From Coralliovum pocilloporae (lineage in GTDB: Bacteria; Pseudomonadota; Alphaproteobacteria; Rhizobiales; Cohaesibacteraceae): a DNA stretch of 64,000 nucleotides. The notes under the pieces were generated by a model. The model made no database searches and was not told where the DNA came from. It was given only the letters and a program-made list of their open reading frames with translations. Below, one piece after another: positions 25,947-35,438 of the stretch; the first letter of the stretch is position 1, and every line of letters begins with the position of its first letter. The position numbers were made by a program, and so were the translations under genes. Location of the stretch: assembly GCF_030845175.1 (NCBI RefSeq), contig NZ_CP132542.1:1647501-1711500 (forward strand), read 5' to 3'.

Positions 25947-26642
25947 TTAGCTCAGTGGATCGAATGTGGCTTTGCACTCAGAGCTGTCCGGCACAAAAGT
26001 CTGCCGGATGGCTGCCAGTGTTCTGTCCGGCGTTTTAATCAGCCGCATCACGGTGAGGCAGGATGCGTCCTGCTTGATGTGCAGCCTTTCAGCAATATCC
26101 GCATCTGCCGCTATGGCTCTGATGGAATAATCAATGGCAGCCCAGGGCAGCAGACGGTGAATCCGGTTGCCGATAGTCTCCGAATGGGGGTTGCCGGAAA
26201 TCAGGATATTCAGGTCCGGACTGATGAGCACTTCCTCCAGAGACGTCGCTGTCCCGTCCAGATGCAGCACACTGGCATAGGCCGTAAAGTTCCGATCGCT
26301 GGCAGCGGTTCCGAGAGCAGATCTCAGGCTGTCATGACCCGTCGGAGAGATTGAGGTTGGCTGGCAAAGGACCTGTGAGAAATCCGGTGAGCCAAGCTTG
26401 TCCGGTGTGGTCAGACGGATTGTATGATTATCCGGCATGGCCACAAAGCTGCCAGCCCTCTGCCGTCTGATTATCAGACCGCGGGCTGCAAGATCGGAAA
26501 GCGTTTTCTGGATCGCCTTGCGGTCGCAGCTCAGCATCTGCATGAGGTTCTGCTCATCCGGCAGTCTGTCGCCTGGTTTAAGATCCCCGGACATAATCAT
26601 GCTGATCAGTTTTTGCTGGCTATCCCGTGCGGCTGGCTTCAA
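25947..26642 (-). CDS. GntR-family (HutC/UTRA type) transcriptional regulator
   Basis: Regulator of 231 aa. The winged HTH is at about 8-75 ('ISMIMSGDLKPGDRLPDEQN', then 'AIQKTLSDLAARGLIIRRQRAG') and a UTRA-like ligand domain follows with 'YSIRAIAADADIAERLHIKQ'. The start is a TTG at 26642 with GGAG about 7 nt upstream; family alignment requires a start close to here and the first internal ATG would cut the HTH. It is convergent with ppc (9 bp apart). A role in controlling the serine-cycle or C1 genes is possible by position only. Confidence 0.85.
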   Translation of the reverse strand: MKPAARDSQQKLISMIMSGDLKPGDRLPDEQNLMQMLSCDRKAIQKTLSDLAARGLIIRRQRAGSFVAMPDNHTIRLTTPDKLGSPDFSQVLCQPTSISPTGHDSLRSALGTAASDRNFTAYASVLHLDGTATSLEEVLISPDLNILISGNPHSETIGNRIHRLLPWAAIDYSIRAIAADADIAERLHIKQDASCLTVMRLIKTPDRTLAAIRQTFVPDSSECKATFDPLS

Positions 26643-26797
26643 GATCTGGCTCCGGATTATGCGAACAGCGCTTATTATATGCTCCAGAGGTAATTAAATA
26701 CCCAAAATTTGGCTGTTGTGAACAGCTAAATGTTCTGAAGAAGAAAGATTCAATTAAAAATATAACAGAAATCTGGTTTAATTTTTACGCTTAATTG

Positions 26798-27235
26798 TTA
26801 AACGCGCAGCTTGTTTAGAGCTTTCTGATATAATGGCGGTAGTTGTTGAGGGGTATTGGTGGTCTTGTCAACATAGGTATGAATGAAGTGACCACGCGCT
26901 GCAGTTTTATAATTATCATTTTTAAATATTCCAATATTATAAGTAGCAGATGTTGTTCCTATACGAGCAATACGCAAACCAGCATGAACGATGTCAGGGA
27001 AAGATATGGAGTCAAAGTAGCTGCATCGTGTTTCGACAACGAGACCAATAACAGAACTTTCTTCAATATTGAGAGTATTCTGATCAATTAAATACTGATT
27101 CACAACAGTGTCAAAATAGCTGAGATAGGTGACATTGTTCACGTGTCCGTAGGCATCATTGTCCATCCAGCGTGTTTGAATGGTCAGAAAGTAGCGATAA
27201 TCATCACGGGTATCCGGATACAGTCGATCTGTCAT
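26798..27235 (-). CDS. Hotdog-fold acyl-CoA thioesterase (YbgC/FadM-like), AT-rich gene
   Basis: Thioesterase of 145 aa. 'TRWMDNDAYGHVNNVTYLSYFD' (about 21-42) is the 4-hydroxybenzoyl-CoA thioesterase class signature, with the catalytic Asp and the HVNN helix start. The base and codon composition stands out from the neighbours: many A/T-ending codons, Ile, Asn, Lys and Tyr rich, and an AT-rich flank at 26690-26800. This suggests recent transfer. The start is 9 bp after the stop of the alcohol dehydrogenase gene on the same strand, so the two likely form an operon; the substrate is unknown. Confidence 0.88.
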   Translation of the reverse strand: MTDRLYPDTRDDYRYFLTIQTRWMDNDAYGHVNNVTYLSYFDTVVNQYLIDQNTLNIEESSVIGLVVETRCSYFDSISFPDIVHAGLRIARIGTTSATYNIGIFKNDNYKTAARGHFIHTYVDKTTNTPQQLPPLYQKALNKLRV

Positions 27236-27244
27236 GATGAATAC

Positions 27245-28405
27245 CTACCAGGCGCTGCGATAAATGGTCAGAGCATCAACTTCCTGAATGTCGCGTGGAT
27301 TGTTGACGAGGAGTCGGGTCTGCCCCATGGCTTCTTTTGCCAGCTTTTCCAGATCAGGCTCTGCAATGCCGACCTGGCGCAGATTGGTTTCGAGTCCCAG
27401 TTTCTCCGATAGCCTGGCAAGTGTGCTGATGAAGCGGTCGGCAAGACTTGCAACGCTGCCGCTCATATCCATGGATGGAAAGGCCCAGGGTGCCAGTTCC
27501 ACATAACTCTGGGCGCAGACTTTTGCATTGAATCTGAGCACATGGGGCAGAACCAGCGCATTGGAAAGCCCGTGGGGAACATGGAAGAAGCCGCCAATGG
27601 GGTAGGCCAGAGCGTGAACAGCTGCCACAGGTGAATTGGCAAAGGCCTGCCCGGCCATCAAAGAGCCCAGCAGCATGTCGGAGCGGGCCTGTCTGTCCTG
27701 GCCGTTGAAAACCGCTGTTTCGATATTGGCCCCGAGCAGGCGAAGGGCTTCTTTTGCCAGTGCCCGGGAGAGAGGGTTGTTGTTCGGGTTTTTCGATGTA
27801 TAGGCCTCAATGGCGTGAACCATGGCATCAATGCCGGTTGCGGCTGTTACATGAGCAGGCAGGCCTAGGGTCAGGTCTGCATCAAGCAGTGCCAGATCAG
27901 GCAGGAGTTCCGGGTCAACAACACCTTTCTTGATCCCATCGCCAATGGTGATGATGGAGATTGGTGTCACCTCGGATCCGGTTCCGGCCGTGGTAGGTAT
28001 CTGGATCAGCGGCAGGCGGCGACCCCTGACCTGACCAATGCCGTAAATATCGTCCAGTCTGTCGGTACCGGTGACAAGAAGGGCTGCTAGTTTGGCAATA
28101 TCGAGTGAGGACCCTCCGCCGAAGCCGATCACGCCTGTGACATTGGTCTCTTTTGCCAGGTCGGTTGCCGCAAGAACCAGGTGTTCAGGCGGGTCCGCAA
28201 CGGTATCCCTGAAGAGCGTGACAGCGATTCCAGCCTTTTTCAGGGCCTGTTCGACCGGTTCCAGCAAACCGGCCTGAATGAGACCGGGATCTGTGACCAG
28301 AAGCACATGATTCCCAACAAGCGGCAGGGCAAGCTCGCCCAATCGTGCAATGACGCCGGGTTCGCACACAATGCTTTTGGCCGTATTGAAAGTGAAGGAT
28401 GTCAT
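27245..28405 (-). CDS. Iron-containing (group III) alcohol dehydrogenase
   Basis: Fe-ADH family protein of 386 aa, the standard size. NAD-binding 'GFGGGSSLDIAKLAA' is near 95-109, then 'PTTAGTGSEVTPISI'. Metal ligands are an Asp in 'TGIDAMVHAIEAYTS' and His residues in the same motif, 'AVHALAYPIGGFFHVPHG' and its surroundings. Members oxidise short alcohols, lactaldehyde, 4-hydroxybutyrate or, in some groups, methanol. With the serine cycle next door, a link to alcohol oxidation is tempting, but this family alone does not show it. Followed closely by the thioesterase gene. Confidence 0.92.
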   Translation of the reverse strand: MTSFTFNTAKSIVCEPGVIARLGELALPLVGNHVLLVTDPGLIQAGLLEPVEQALKKAGIAVTLFRDTVADPPEHLVLAATDLAKETNVTGVIGFGGGSSLDIAKLAALLVTGTDRLDDIYGIGQVRGRRLPLIQIPTTAGTGSEVTPISIITIGDGIKKGVVDPELLPDLALLDADLTLGLPAHVTAATGIDAMVHAIEAYTSKNPNNNPLSRALAKEALRLLGANIETAVFNGQDRQARSDMLLGSLMAGQAFANSPVAAVHALAYPIGGFFHVPHGLSNALVLPHVLRFNAKVCAQSYVELAPWAFPSMDMSGSVASLADRFISTLARLSEKLGLETNLRQVGIAEPDLEKLAKEAMGQTRLLVNNPRDIQEVDALTIYRSAW

Positions 28406-28550
28406 GGCAACTCTCGGAGCTTGGCAGGCTGGAAAATCAGAGCCTTAAATGGACCATCGCTCATTCTGCGGGTCAAGGGGCCTTTCGGTGAAGAACCTGT
28501 CTCCCCAGCGTGATGTCTTTTGCAGATAGAAATGGTGACTTGACTCTTTA

Positions 28551-28565
28551 GAACAAAACAAGAAC
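28551..28565 (+). promoter_or_regulatory. LexA (SOS) box of alphaproteobacterial type
   Basis: GAAC (28551-28554), 7 nt, GAAC (28562-28565): an exact match to the alphaproteobacterial LexA direct-repeat site GAAC-N7-GAAC, 53-68 bp before the imuA start. A TTGACT hexamer at 28540-28545 just upstream could be the -35 box. It predicts DNA-damage induction of the imuA-imuB-dnaE2 operon. Confidence 0.9.
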
Positions 28566-28632
28566 AATTAGGGATGTCAGGACAGAATAGTGAGTCCTGA
28601 TAAAGGTTTAAGAGAGTATGGAAAGGTGTGAT

Positions 28633-29487
28633 ATGGCGGGGAGTTTTCAGTCTCGCCAAGAGGCTCTTGCGTGTCTGCGGCAGCGCATCAGACAAGTTGA
28701 AACCATGGAGTCAGGGCAGCTGGCCTGTACAGACGGGGCAGACAAATCTCTGTCTCTCGGTGCGCCCGAAGTTGATGAGGCCCTGCGCGGCGGGATGTCT
28801 GAACAGGGGCTTTATGAGCTTGACGCTGATTACACGTCCGGGGCGTCTCTACGCGGATTTGGTCTCGCCCTTTTAACTCGGATCTTGCGGAAGCAGGCTG
28901 AAAACGGGCAGCGGGATGAGGCCATCCTGTGGGTGATGACGCATCGGCACTTCCGGGAGTTTGGCGGGCTTTATGCGCCAGGACTCATGCGGCTTGGTTT
29001 GCCTGTACACAGGATTGTCCATGTGCTGGTCAGAAAGGATCAGCAAGTTCTTTGGGCCCTTGAGGAAGGATTGAGGGCCAGGGCATTTTCGGCGGTCATT
29101 GGTGAGGCTGACGATGTGGGTTTTCGGGAAACACAGCGCCTGCAACTGGCCGGTCAGAACGGGCGCACGCCCTGTTTTCTCATGCGGACAGGACCATCGG
29201 CTGGTGCCAGTGCTGCCAGTGCGCGGTGGCGGATTGAGCCTCAGCAGAGCCTGCCTGCGCGCTATGACACAAGACGTCCCGGCCAGCCTGTGTGGCAGGT
29301 TGGCCTTGAGAAAATCCGGCGAGGGCGTCCGGGGCGCTGGAAACTTGGATGGGACAATGAGACGGATCGCTTCCATATGGCTGCAGCAATGGCCCATCGA
29401 CAGAGCCATGCGTCGCCTGCAAAAACAGCATCAGGCCAGATCGTACCCTTCGCGGATAAAGTCCGAAGGCCGGCCCGTCGCATGTAA
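28633..29487 (+). CDS. imuA: ImuA, mutasome protein (RecA-fold)
   Basis: ImuA-type protein of 284 aa (299-aa reading frame upstream is limited; an in-frame ATG at 28618 would add five residues). It is a degenerate RecA/SulA-like protein that works with ImuB and DnaE2 in damage-induced translesion synthesis. 'LGAPEVDEALRGGMSEQGLYEL' is the family's N-terminal block, although the usual Walker A motif is not intact. ATG 28633 is chosen for GGAAAGG 6 nt upstream. First gene behind the SOS box. The 3' end overlaps the imuB start by 131 bp in another frame, which is a long overlap. Confidence 0.87.
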   Translation: MAGSFQSRQEALACLRQRIRQVETMESGQLACTDGADKSLSLGAPEVDEALRGGMSEQGLYELDADYTSGASLRGFGLALLTRILRKQAENGQRDEAILWVMTHRHFREFGGLYAPGLMRLGLPVHRIVHVLVRKDQQVLWALEEGLRARAFSAVIGEADDVGFRETQRLQLAGQNGRTPCFLMRTGPSAGASAASARWRIEPQQSLPARYDTRRPGQPVWQVGLEKIRRGRPGRWKLGWDNETDRFHMAAAMAHRQSHASPAKTASGQIVPFADKVRRPARRM

Positions 29488-30991
29488 TTCCGCCAAATGT
29501 AACTCTTCTGCATGGGATTTTGACAAGCCTTTTGCCCTGACAGAGACCCTCAACGGGGCAGCCAGACTCTTTGCCATAAACAGACCTGCCCGGCGGACAG
29601 GCCTCACCGCAGGCATGACCCTTGCGGATGCCCGGTCCATGATACCGGCCCTGCAGACCGCGGATGCTGACCCGGAGGGTGATCGGAAAGGCCTCAAATC
29701 GCTTTGTGTCTGGGCCGAGCAGTTCTGTCCCTGGGTTACGCCGGATGGTGCGGACGGGTTCTGGCTGGATATAACCGGCAGTGCCCATTTGTTCGGTGGA
29801 GAGGAAGCGCTTCTGCAGCACCTGTCCGGGGCGCTGGAAGGATTCGGGCTCAGGCATCGCGTTGCGATTGCGGAAACCCCCGGTGGGGCATATGCGCTTG
29901 CGCGTTATGGTGAGGGAGATCTGATTGTCCCCCACGGCTCCCTCATGGAACGTCTTGCTCCCCTGCCGGTGGATGCCTTGCGTCTTGACCTTGAAACAGG
30001 GCTTATGCTCCGTCGACTGGGTTTGAAAACCATTGGGCAGATCATGACGGTTCCGCGGGACAGTCTGGCCCGCCGCTTTGAAACAGATATTCTGTCAGCG
30101 GCGGTCCTCAGGCGTCTTGACCAGATCCGGGGGCTGCGAGACGAACCTTTGTCGCCTATGCGTCCCCGAATGCGCTATCAGATCATTCGCTCGTTTGCCG
30201 AGCCGCTGGTTCATGAAGAGGCCCTGCTGGAGCAGATGGCGGATGCGCTGGAAGATCTGTGCAGGCTGTTGCAGCAGAAGGGGCGGGGCGCACGGCATCT
30301 TGCAGGGCTGTTGTTCCGCTCCGAAGGCGGCGTTGTCACCATCGTGATCAGAACAGCCCGGGCCAGTGATGAGACAGAACATTTTCTGCGACTGCTAAAG
30401 GACCGGACGGACGGGCTGGATGCCGGGTTCGGCTTTGACGCCCTGACACTTGAAGCCGTTGAAACAGAATTGCTGCATCGTGAGCAGACATCTTTGCCGG
30501 ATATGGCAGCTGGAGCTCGGATACAGGATGACCGGGCCGTGATGCGGGTTGTTGATCTGTTCAGCAACCGGCTTGGTGCTGATGCCGTGTCCGTACTTGC
30601 TCTCAATCAGAGTCATGTCCCGGAACGGGCCCATGCGGTTTCGCCGGGGCTTGATGGCTTTGCTGCTCCGGCCATTGATCTGCCTGCCGGAGCAGACCGC
30701 CCGATCAGACTTTTGTCGCGACCGGAAGTGGTGGATGTCATTGCAGACCTTCCGGATGGGCCACCTGCGCGATTTCAATGGCGGAAGCGGGCCTTTCGGG
30801 TTGTCAAAGCCAGCGGACCAGAGCGGATTGAACCGGAATGGTGGCGCAGCACGGACAAGGAAAACCCGCGCGTTCGGGACTATTACAAGGTCGAGGATGA
30901 GGCCGGTCAGCGCTACTGGATTTTCCGGGCCGGAACCTATCAGTCAGAGGGACGTCGCCCTGTCTGGTATATGCATGGATTTTTCCTGTGA
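29357..30991 (+). CDS. imuB: ImuB, catalytically inactive Y-family polymerase-like protein
   Basis: ImuB of 544 aa. The start 'MRRIASIWLQQWPIDRAMRR' is the family's usual N-terminus, and the ATG at 29357 has GGATGGG just upstream; the reading frame extends further up but only across imuA. Y-family palm and thumb parts follow: 'LFAINRPARRTGLTAGMTLADA', 'FWLDITGSAHLFGGEEALL' and the HhH-like 'LRRLGLKTIGQIMTVPRDSL'. The catalytic acids of active Y polymerases are not retained in the first motif, as known for ImuB. It bridges the beta clamp and DnaE2 in mutagenic repair. Confidence 0.92.
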   Translation: MRRIASIWLQQWPIDRAMRRLQKQHQARSYPSRIKSEGRPVACNSAKCNSSAWDFDKPFALTETLNGAARLFAINRPARRTGLTAGMTLADARSMIPALQTADADPEGDRKGLKSLCVWAEQFCPWVTPDGADGFWLDITGSAHLFGGEEALLQHLSGALEGFGLRHRVAIAETPGGAYALARYGEGDLIVPHGSLMERLAPLPVDALRLDLETGLMLRRLGLKTIGQIMTVPRDSLARRFETDILSAAVLRRLDQIRGLRDEPLSPMRPRMRYQIIRSFAEPLVHEEALLEQMADALEDLCRLLQQKGRGARHLAGLLFRSEGGVVTIVIRTARASDETEHFLRLLKDRTDGLDAGFGFDALTLEAVETELLHREQTSLPDMAAGARIQDDRAVMRVVDLFSNRLGADAVSVLALNQSHVPERAHAVSPGLDGFAAPAIDLPAGADRPIRLLSRPEVVDVIADLPDGPPARFQWRKRAFRVVKASGPERIEPEWWRSTDKENPRVRDYYKVEDEAGQRYWIFRAGTYQSEGRRPVWYMHGFFL

Positions 30992-33900
30992 TCTCATATG
31001 CGGAATTGCAGGTCACAACGAACTTCTCTTTTCTGAGAGGTGCGTCCCACCCCCATGAATATGTGGAACGGGCTGCTGAGCTTGGCCTGTCTGCTCTTGC
31101 GGTCACCGACAGGAACAGCCTTGCCGGTGTGGTGAGGGCTCATGTGGCGGCAAAATCTGTGGGTCTCCCTCTTGTGGTCGGCTGCAGACTGGACGTGCAG
31201 GATGCTCCGTCACTGCTTGTCTATCCCCGCTCCCGCAAGGGCTATGGTGCCCTGTCCCGCATGCTGACCCATGGCAAGCGACAGGCCGCCAAGGGGGAGT
31301 GCCTGCTGACCTTTCAAGATGTGGAGGCTTACGAAGACGATTGGGAGCTGGCCATCCTGCCGCCTGAAACCCTGTCCTGTGGATTTGCCGATGAACTGAT
31401 GCAAATCGTATCGCGGCTGAAGACCCGTCCCCGCCTTGTGGCCTCCCATGCCTATCGGGGAGAGGACAGGGCGCGGCTTGAGCAACTGGATGAGCTGGCA
31501 CAGTTCTGTGGTCTCAGGCTGATGGCGACCAATGATGTGCATTATCATCGGTCTGAGCGCCGGGATCTGCAGGATGTGGTCACCTGCATCCGACATGGGG
31601 TGAAGATTACGGAAGCCGGGTTCCTGCTTCATCAGAATGCAGAGCGGCATCTGAAGCCGTCCCATGAGATGCTGCGTCTGTTCAGGGGATATGAACAGGC
31701 TGTGGCAGAAACCATGGAACTGGTTTCAGCCTGTTCCTTTTCCCTTGATGAGCTGCGTTATGAATATCCGACGGAACCGATACCTCCGGGCATGACGGCC
31801 CAGTCCTATCTGGAACAGCTTGCCTGGAAAGGAGCGGACTGGCGCTATCCTGATCGGGTGCCGGACAGGGTGGTCGCAGCGCTGCGGCATGAGCTGTCGT
31901 TGGTCGAAGAGCTTGAGATCGCGCAATATTTCCTGACGGTTCATGACATTGTGCGGTTTGCCAGAGACGATCGCGGCATTCTCTGTCAGGGGCGTGGGTC
32001 TGCAGCCAATTCGGCAGTGTGCTACTGCCTTGGCATCACCTCTGTTGATCCGGATGATATTGACCTGCTGTTTGAGCGGTTTGTCAGTCGTGAAAGGCGG
32101 GAGCCGCCCGATATCGATGTGGATTTTGAGCATGAGCGCCGGGAAGAGGTCATCCAGTATATTTATGAGCGTTATGGCCGTGACAGGGCAGGCATTGCGG
32201 CCACGGTCATCTCCTACCGCTCCCGCAGTGCCATCCGGGAGGTGGGCAAGGTGATGGGCCTGTCGGAAGACGTCACCGGCGCTCTGGCCGGGACGGTCTG
32301 GGGGCGCTCAAGTGATGCTATGGCAGACAGGCGGATCCGGGAAGCGGGGCTCGATCCTGATGATGCCTATCTCAAACGGGTCATTGAACTGACAGAAGAT
32401 CTGATCGGTTTTCCCCGTCATCTGTCCCAGCATGTGGGGGGCTTTGTCCTGACCGAGGGGCCTCTGTCTGAAACGGTCCCAATCGGTAACGCGGCCATGG
32501 AGGATCGCACCTTTGTGGAATGGGACAAGGATGATCTGGAAGCTCTCGGGCTGATGAAGGTGGACGTCCTGTCCCTTGGCATGCTGTCCTGCATCCGCCG
32601 GTCGTTTGAGCTTCTGCAAAGCCATTATGGACGAGAGGAAACGCTGGCCAGCCTCAAGCCGACGGATCCTGCAGTCTACGAGATGCTCTGCCGGGCTGAT
32701 TCCATTGGCGTGTTTCAGGTGGAAAGCCGGGCGCAGATGAACATGCTGCCGCGCCTGAAGCCCAGAGAATTCTACGACCTGGTGATTGAAGTGGCGATTG
32801 TCCGACCAGGCCCGATCCAGGGAGATATGGTCCATCCCTATCTGCGCAGGAGGGACGGACTGGAACCGGTTGACTATCCCGCGCCGCACCCGGACCATGG
32901 CCCTCGGGATGAACTTGAACGGATCCTGAAAAAGACTCTTGGTGTGCCCCTGTTCCAGGAACAGGCGATGAAGATTGCCATTGATGCAGCGAAATTCACG
33001 CCGGATGAAGCCAATCAGTTGCGGCATGCAATGGCAACATTCCGCAGGCGCGGCACAATCCATACGCTTGAGCATAAGCTGATCAGCCGCATGGTTGAGC
33101 GTGGTTATGAGCGGGACTTTGCCGAGCGGTGCTTCAACCAGATTCAGGGGTTCGGGGAATATGGCTTTCCTGAAAGCCATTCAGCCAGCTTCTCGATCCT
33201 TGTGTATGTGTCGTCCTGGATCAAGTGCCATTATCCGGATGTTTTCTGTGTGGGTATTCTGAATGCTCAGCCCATGGGATTCTATGCTCCTGCCCAGCTG
33301 GTACGGGATGCCCGCGATCATGGCGTTGAGGTGAGACCTGCAGATGTGAACCGGTCTGACTGGGATACAATTCTGGAAGCAGACGGTAGAGGCGGTTGGG
33401 CCGTGCGCCTTGGATTGCGGTTGGTGGATGGTTTTCAGGCGGAACACGCGGCAACAGTGCTGGCTTTCCGACACCGGGATTATGAGGACCTGAAAGACCT
33501 GAAGGATCGATCAGGCCTTCCGGTTTCCGCGCTGGAGCGGCTTGCGTCAGCAGATGCCTTCCGATCCATGGGCCTTGATCGCAGACAGGCGCTCTGGCAG
33601 GTGAAAGCTGAGCGGAATACCAGGCCTCTGCCGCTTTTTGCCCATGCGGAAGCCCGGGATACGGGAGCAGAGGCCCCGGTCAGTCTGCCAGACATGCCCC
33701 TGTCCGAGCATGTGGTGACAGATTATCAGACCACCCGCCTGTCCCTGAAAGCGCATCCCCTGTCCTTTTTCCGGGAAGAGCTTGACCGGAAACGCTTCCG
33801 GAAGGCCTCGGATGTGCCGCTTATGCGTAACGGAAACCGGATGGCCTATGCGGGGGTGGTTCTGGTGCGTCAACGCCCCGGCAGTGCCAAGGGTGTTGTG

Positions 33901-34242
33901 TTTCTGACACTTGAGGATGAAACGGGGACTGTCAACTGTGTGGCCTGGCCACAGACCCTTGAGCGGTTCCGTAATGTGATCATGGCCAGCAAGCTTATCT
34001 ATGTGACGGGCCGGCTGCAGAAGCACGACGAGATTGCTCATCTGATGATTGAACATGCAGCAGACTGGACCGCGCGCCTGCTTGAGCTGGCAGATGGAGA
34101 GGGCGCGCCAGCCCTGCCTCTGGCACATGCGGATGAAGTGGTGAAGCCCGGGCCTGATCCCTATGCGTGGCGTGGGAAAACACCGGCTCCCCGGCATCCT
34201 CGGGCGGTGCGGATCATACCAAAATCCCGCGATTTCCATTGA
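30988..34242 (+). CDS. dnaE2: Error-prone DNA polymerase III alpha subunit DnaE2 (ImuC)
   Basis: C-family polymerase of 1084 aa, normal for DnaE2. The N-terminal PHP domain begins 'YAELQVTTNFSFLRGASHPH' and includes 'ALAVTDRNSLAGVVRAH'. The palm has 'GRGSAANSAVCYCLGIT' and 'PPDIDVDFEHERREEVIQYI', whose Asp residues are catalytic. A C-terminal OB fold contains 'VVFLTLEDETGTVNCVAWP'. The GTG start overlaps the imuB stop by 4 bp (GTGA). It carries out translesion synthesis under SOS control with ImuA and ImuB. Confidence 0.96.
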   Translation: MISYAELQVTTNFSFLRGASHPHEYVERAAELGLSALAVTDRNSLAGVVRAHVAAKSVGLPLVVGCRLDVQDAPSLLVYPRSRKGYGALSRMLTHGKRQAAKGECLLTFQDVEAYEDDWELAILPPETLSCGFADELMQIVSRLKTRPRLVASHAYRGEDRARLEQLDELAQFCGLRLMATNDVHYHRSERRDLQDVVTCIRHGVKITEAGFLLHQNAERHLKPSHEMLRLFRGYEQAVAETMELVSACSFSLDELRYEYPTEPIPPGMTAQSYLEQLAWKGADWRYPDRVPDRVVAALRHELSLVEELEIAQYFLTVHDIVRFARDDRGILCQGRGSAANSAVCYCLGITSVDPDDIDLLFERFVSRERREPPDIDVDFEHERREEVIQYIYERYGRDRAGIAATVISYRSRSAIREVGKVMGLSEDVTGALAGTVWGRSSDAMADRRIREAGLDPDDAYLKRVIELTEDLIGFPRHLSQHVGGFVLTEGPLSETVPIGNAAMEDRTFVEWDKDDLEALGLMKVDVLSLGMLSCIRRSFELLQSHYGREETLASLKPTDPAVYEMLCRADSIGVFQVESRAQMNMLPRLKPREFYDLVIEVAIVRPGPIQGDMVHPYLRRRDGLEPVDYPAPHPDHGPRDELERILKKTLGVPLFQEQAMKIAIDAAKFTPDEANQLRHAMATFRRRGTIHTLEHKLISRMVERGYERDFAERCFNQIQGFGEYGFPESHSASFSILVYVSSWIKCHYPDVFCVGILNAQPMGFYAPAQLVRDARDHGVEVRPADVNRSDWDTILEADGRGGWAVRLGLRLVDGFQAEHAATVLAFRHRDYEDLKDLKDRSGLPVSALERLASADAFRSMGLDRRQALWQVKAERNTRPLPLFAHAEARDTGAEAPVSLPDMPLSEHVVTDYQTTRLSLKAHPLSFFREELDRKRFRKASDVPLMRNGNRMAYAGVVLVRQRPGSAKGVVFLTLEDETGTVNCVAWPQTLERFRNVIMASKLIYVTGRLQKHDEIAHLMIEHAADWTARLLELADGEGAPALPLAHADEVVKPGPDPYAWRGKTPAPRHPRAVRIIPKSRDFH

Positions 34243-34246
34243 TCTT

Positions 34247-34278
34247 AGGGTCAAGACTCATTGCTCACGCCCATTCTG
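34247..34278. repeat. 32-bp direct repeat, copy 1
   Basis: Identical over all 32 bp, and in the same orientation, to 57075-57106. It starts AGGGTCAAGACTCATT and ends GCCCATTCTG. It lies 4 bp after dnaE2. The form suggests the end of a lost insertion sequence or a small non-autonomous element. A partial match, AGGGTCAGGAC, occurs at 49425-49435. Confidence 0.8.
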
Positions 34279-34391
34279 CGCTTCCCTGATCAGCAGGCTT
34301 CTCACATCCTGTTGAAACCATGTGTTTGAATAGACCCTTCCGTTGCCCTGTTGACCATGCAAGTTTCCATGTGTTCACAGCGAGTGTTGTC

Positions 34392-35435
34392 ATGTTTGCC
34401 AGAGTTCAGTCTGTCGAAACCGCAGTCCCACCCCATTGCCTTCATCAGGGAGATGTGGCGGAACGTATCCGGGCGCTGTATGGCGAAAGCCTGCCCCATC
34501 TGGATCGCCTGATGCCGGTCTTCGACAATGCGGAAATCCAGACACGCTATTCTGCCGTTCCGCTCGACTGGTATGCGGAGCCTCATACATTCGGTGAGAA
34601 GAACGACACCTATATCAGCGCCGGAATAGATCTTCTGGAAAACCTGGCAACCCATCTGCTTGATGGAAGCCGGATGACTGCAAATGACGTTGATGGCCTT
34701 ATCATCGTTTCGACCACCGGTATTGCGACACCCAGTCTTGACGTTCAGCTTGCCGAGCGCATGGGCCTGCGATCCGATATCATCCGACTGCCGATTTTCG
34801 GCTATGGCTGTGCTGGCGGTGTGCTGGGTATGGCGCGTACCGCAGAGCTGGCCAAGGCCTATCCGGGCAAGACCTTCCTGTTTCTTGTGCTGGAACTCTG
34901 TGGATTGACGTTTAACAAGGATGACCTGACCAAGAGCAATCTGATCGCCACGGCCCTTTTTGGTGATGGTGCGGCCGGATGCCTGATCTCAACCGAGGCG
35001 GACGGGCCTGCGATCAAGGGTGTTCGCGAACACCGCTGGGCGGATACCCAGGATATTATGGGCTGGGATATTGATGAAACCGGGTTTGGCATCAGACTGA
35101 AGCGCAGCCTGCCGGATTTCGCCCGTGCCCACCTGGAGCGTCCGATCACCACGTATCTCCGCGATAATGCGCTGGACCTTGATCATTTTGACAGTTTCGC
35201 CATTCATCCCGGCGGCGCGAAGGTGCTGCAGGCTATCGATGATGCGCTGTCCCTGCCGCAGGGTGCTCTGAACAGGGCGCGTTCGGTCCTGAACCGTTAT
35301 GGCAATATGTCGGCCGCAACAGTGCTGTTTGTCCTGCGTGATATTCTGGATGCGGAAGCCGCAGAACGAACCCTGATGGTCAGTATGGGGCCGGGTTTCT
35401 CGCTTGCTATCGCCCATCTGGAACGGGAGGCATAA
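34392..35435 (+). CDS. Type III polyketide synthase (chalcone/stilbene synthase-like)
   Basis: Homodimeric thiolase-fold ketosynthase of 347 aa, which condenses a starter acyl-CoA with malonyl-CoA units. All three catalytic residues are present: Cys in 'FGYGCAGGVLGMA', His in 'FAIHPGGAKVLQAID' and Asn in 'RYGNMSAATVLFVL'. ATG 34392 is selected because family homology starts at 'ARVQSVETAVPP'; an ATG at 34320 is possible but would add an unsupported 24 residues. It is followed 3 bp later by an isoprenylcysteine-methyltransferase-like gene. In Bacillus a similar pair (bpsA-bpsB) makes methylated alkylpyrones, so alkylpyrone or alkylresorcinol formation is a fair inference. Confidence 0.92.
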   Translation: MFARVQSVETAVPPHCLHQGDVAERIRALYGESLPHLDRLMPVFDNAEIQTRYSAVPLDWYAEPHTFGEKNDTYISAGIDLLENLATHLLDGSRMTANDVDGLIIVSTTGIATPSLDVQLAERMGLRSDIIRLPIFGYGCAGGVLGMARTAELAKAYPGKTFLFLVLELCGLTFNKDDLTKSNLIATALFGDGAAGCLISTEADGPAIKGVREHRWADTQDIMGWDIDETGFGIRLKRSLPDFARAHLERPITTYLRDNALDLDHFDSFAIHPGGAKVLQAIDDALSLPQGALNRARSVLNRYGNMSAATVLFVLRDILDAEAAERTLMVSMGPGFSLAIAHLEREA

Positions 35436-35438
35436 GCG

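Noticed and set aside
29099-29356. N-terminal extension of ImuB across imuA
   Set aside because: The extra residues come from imuA in another frame and lack ImuB homology; the family start MRRIASIW is at 29357.
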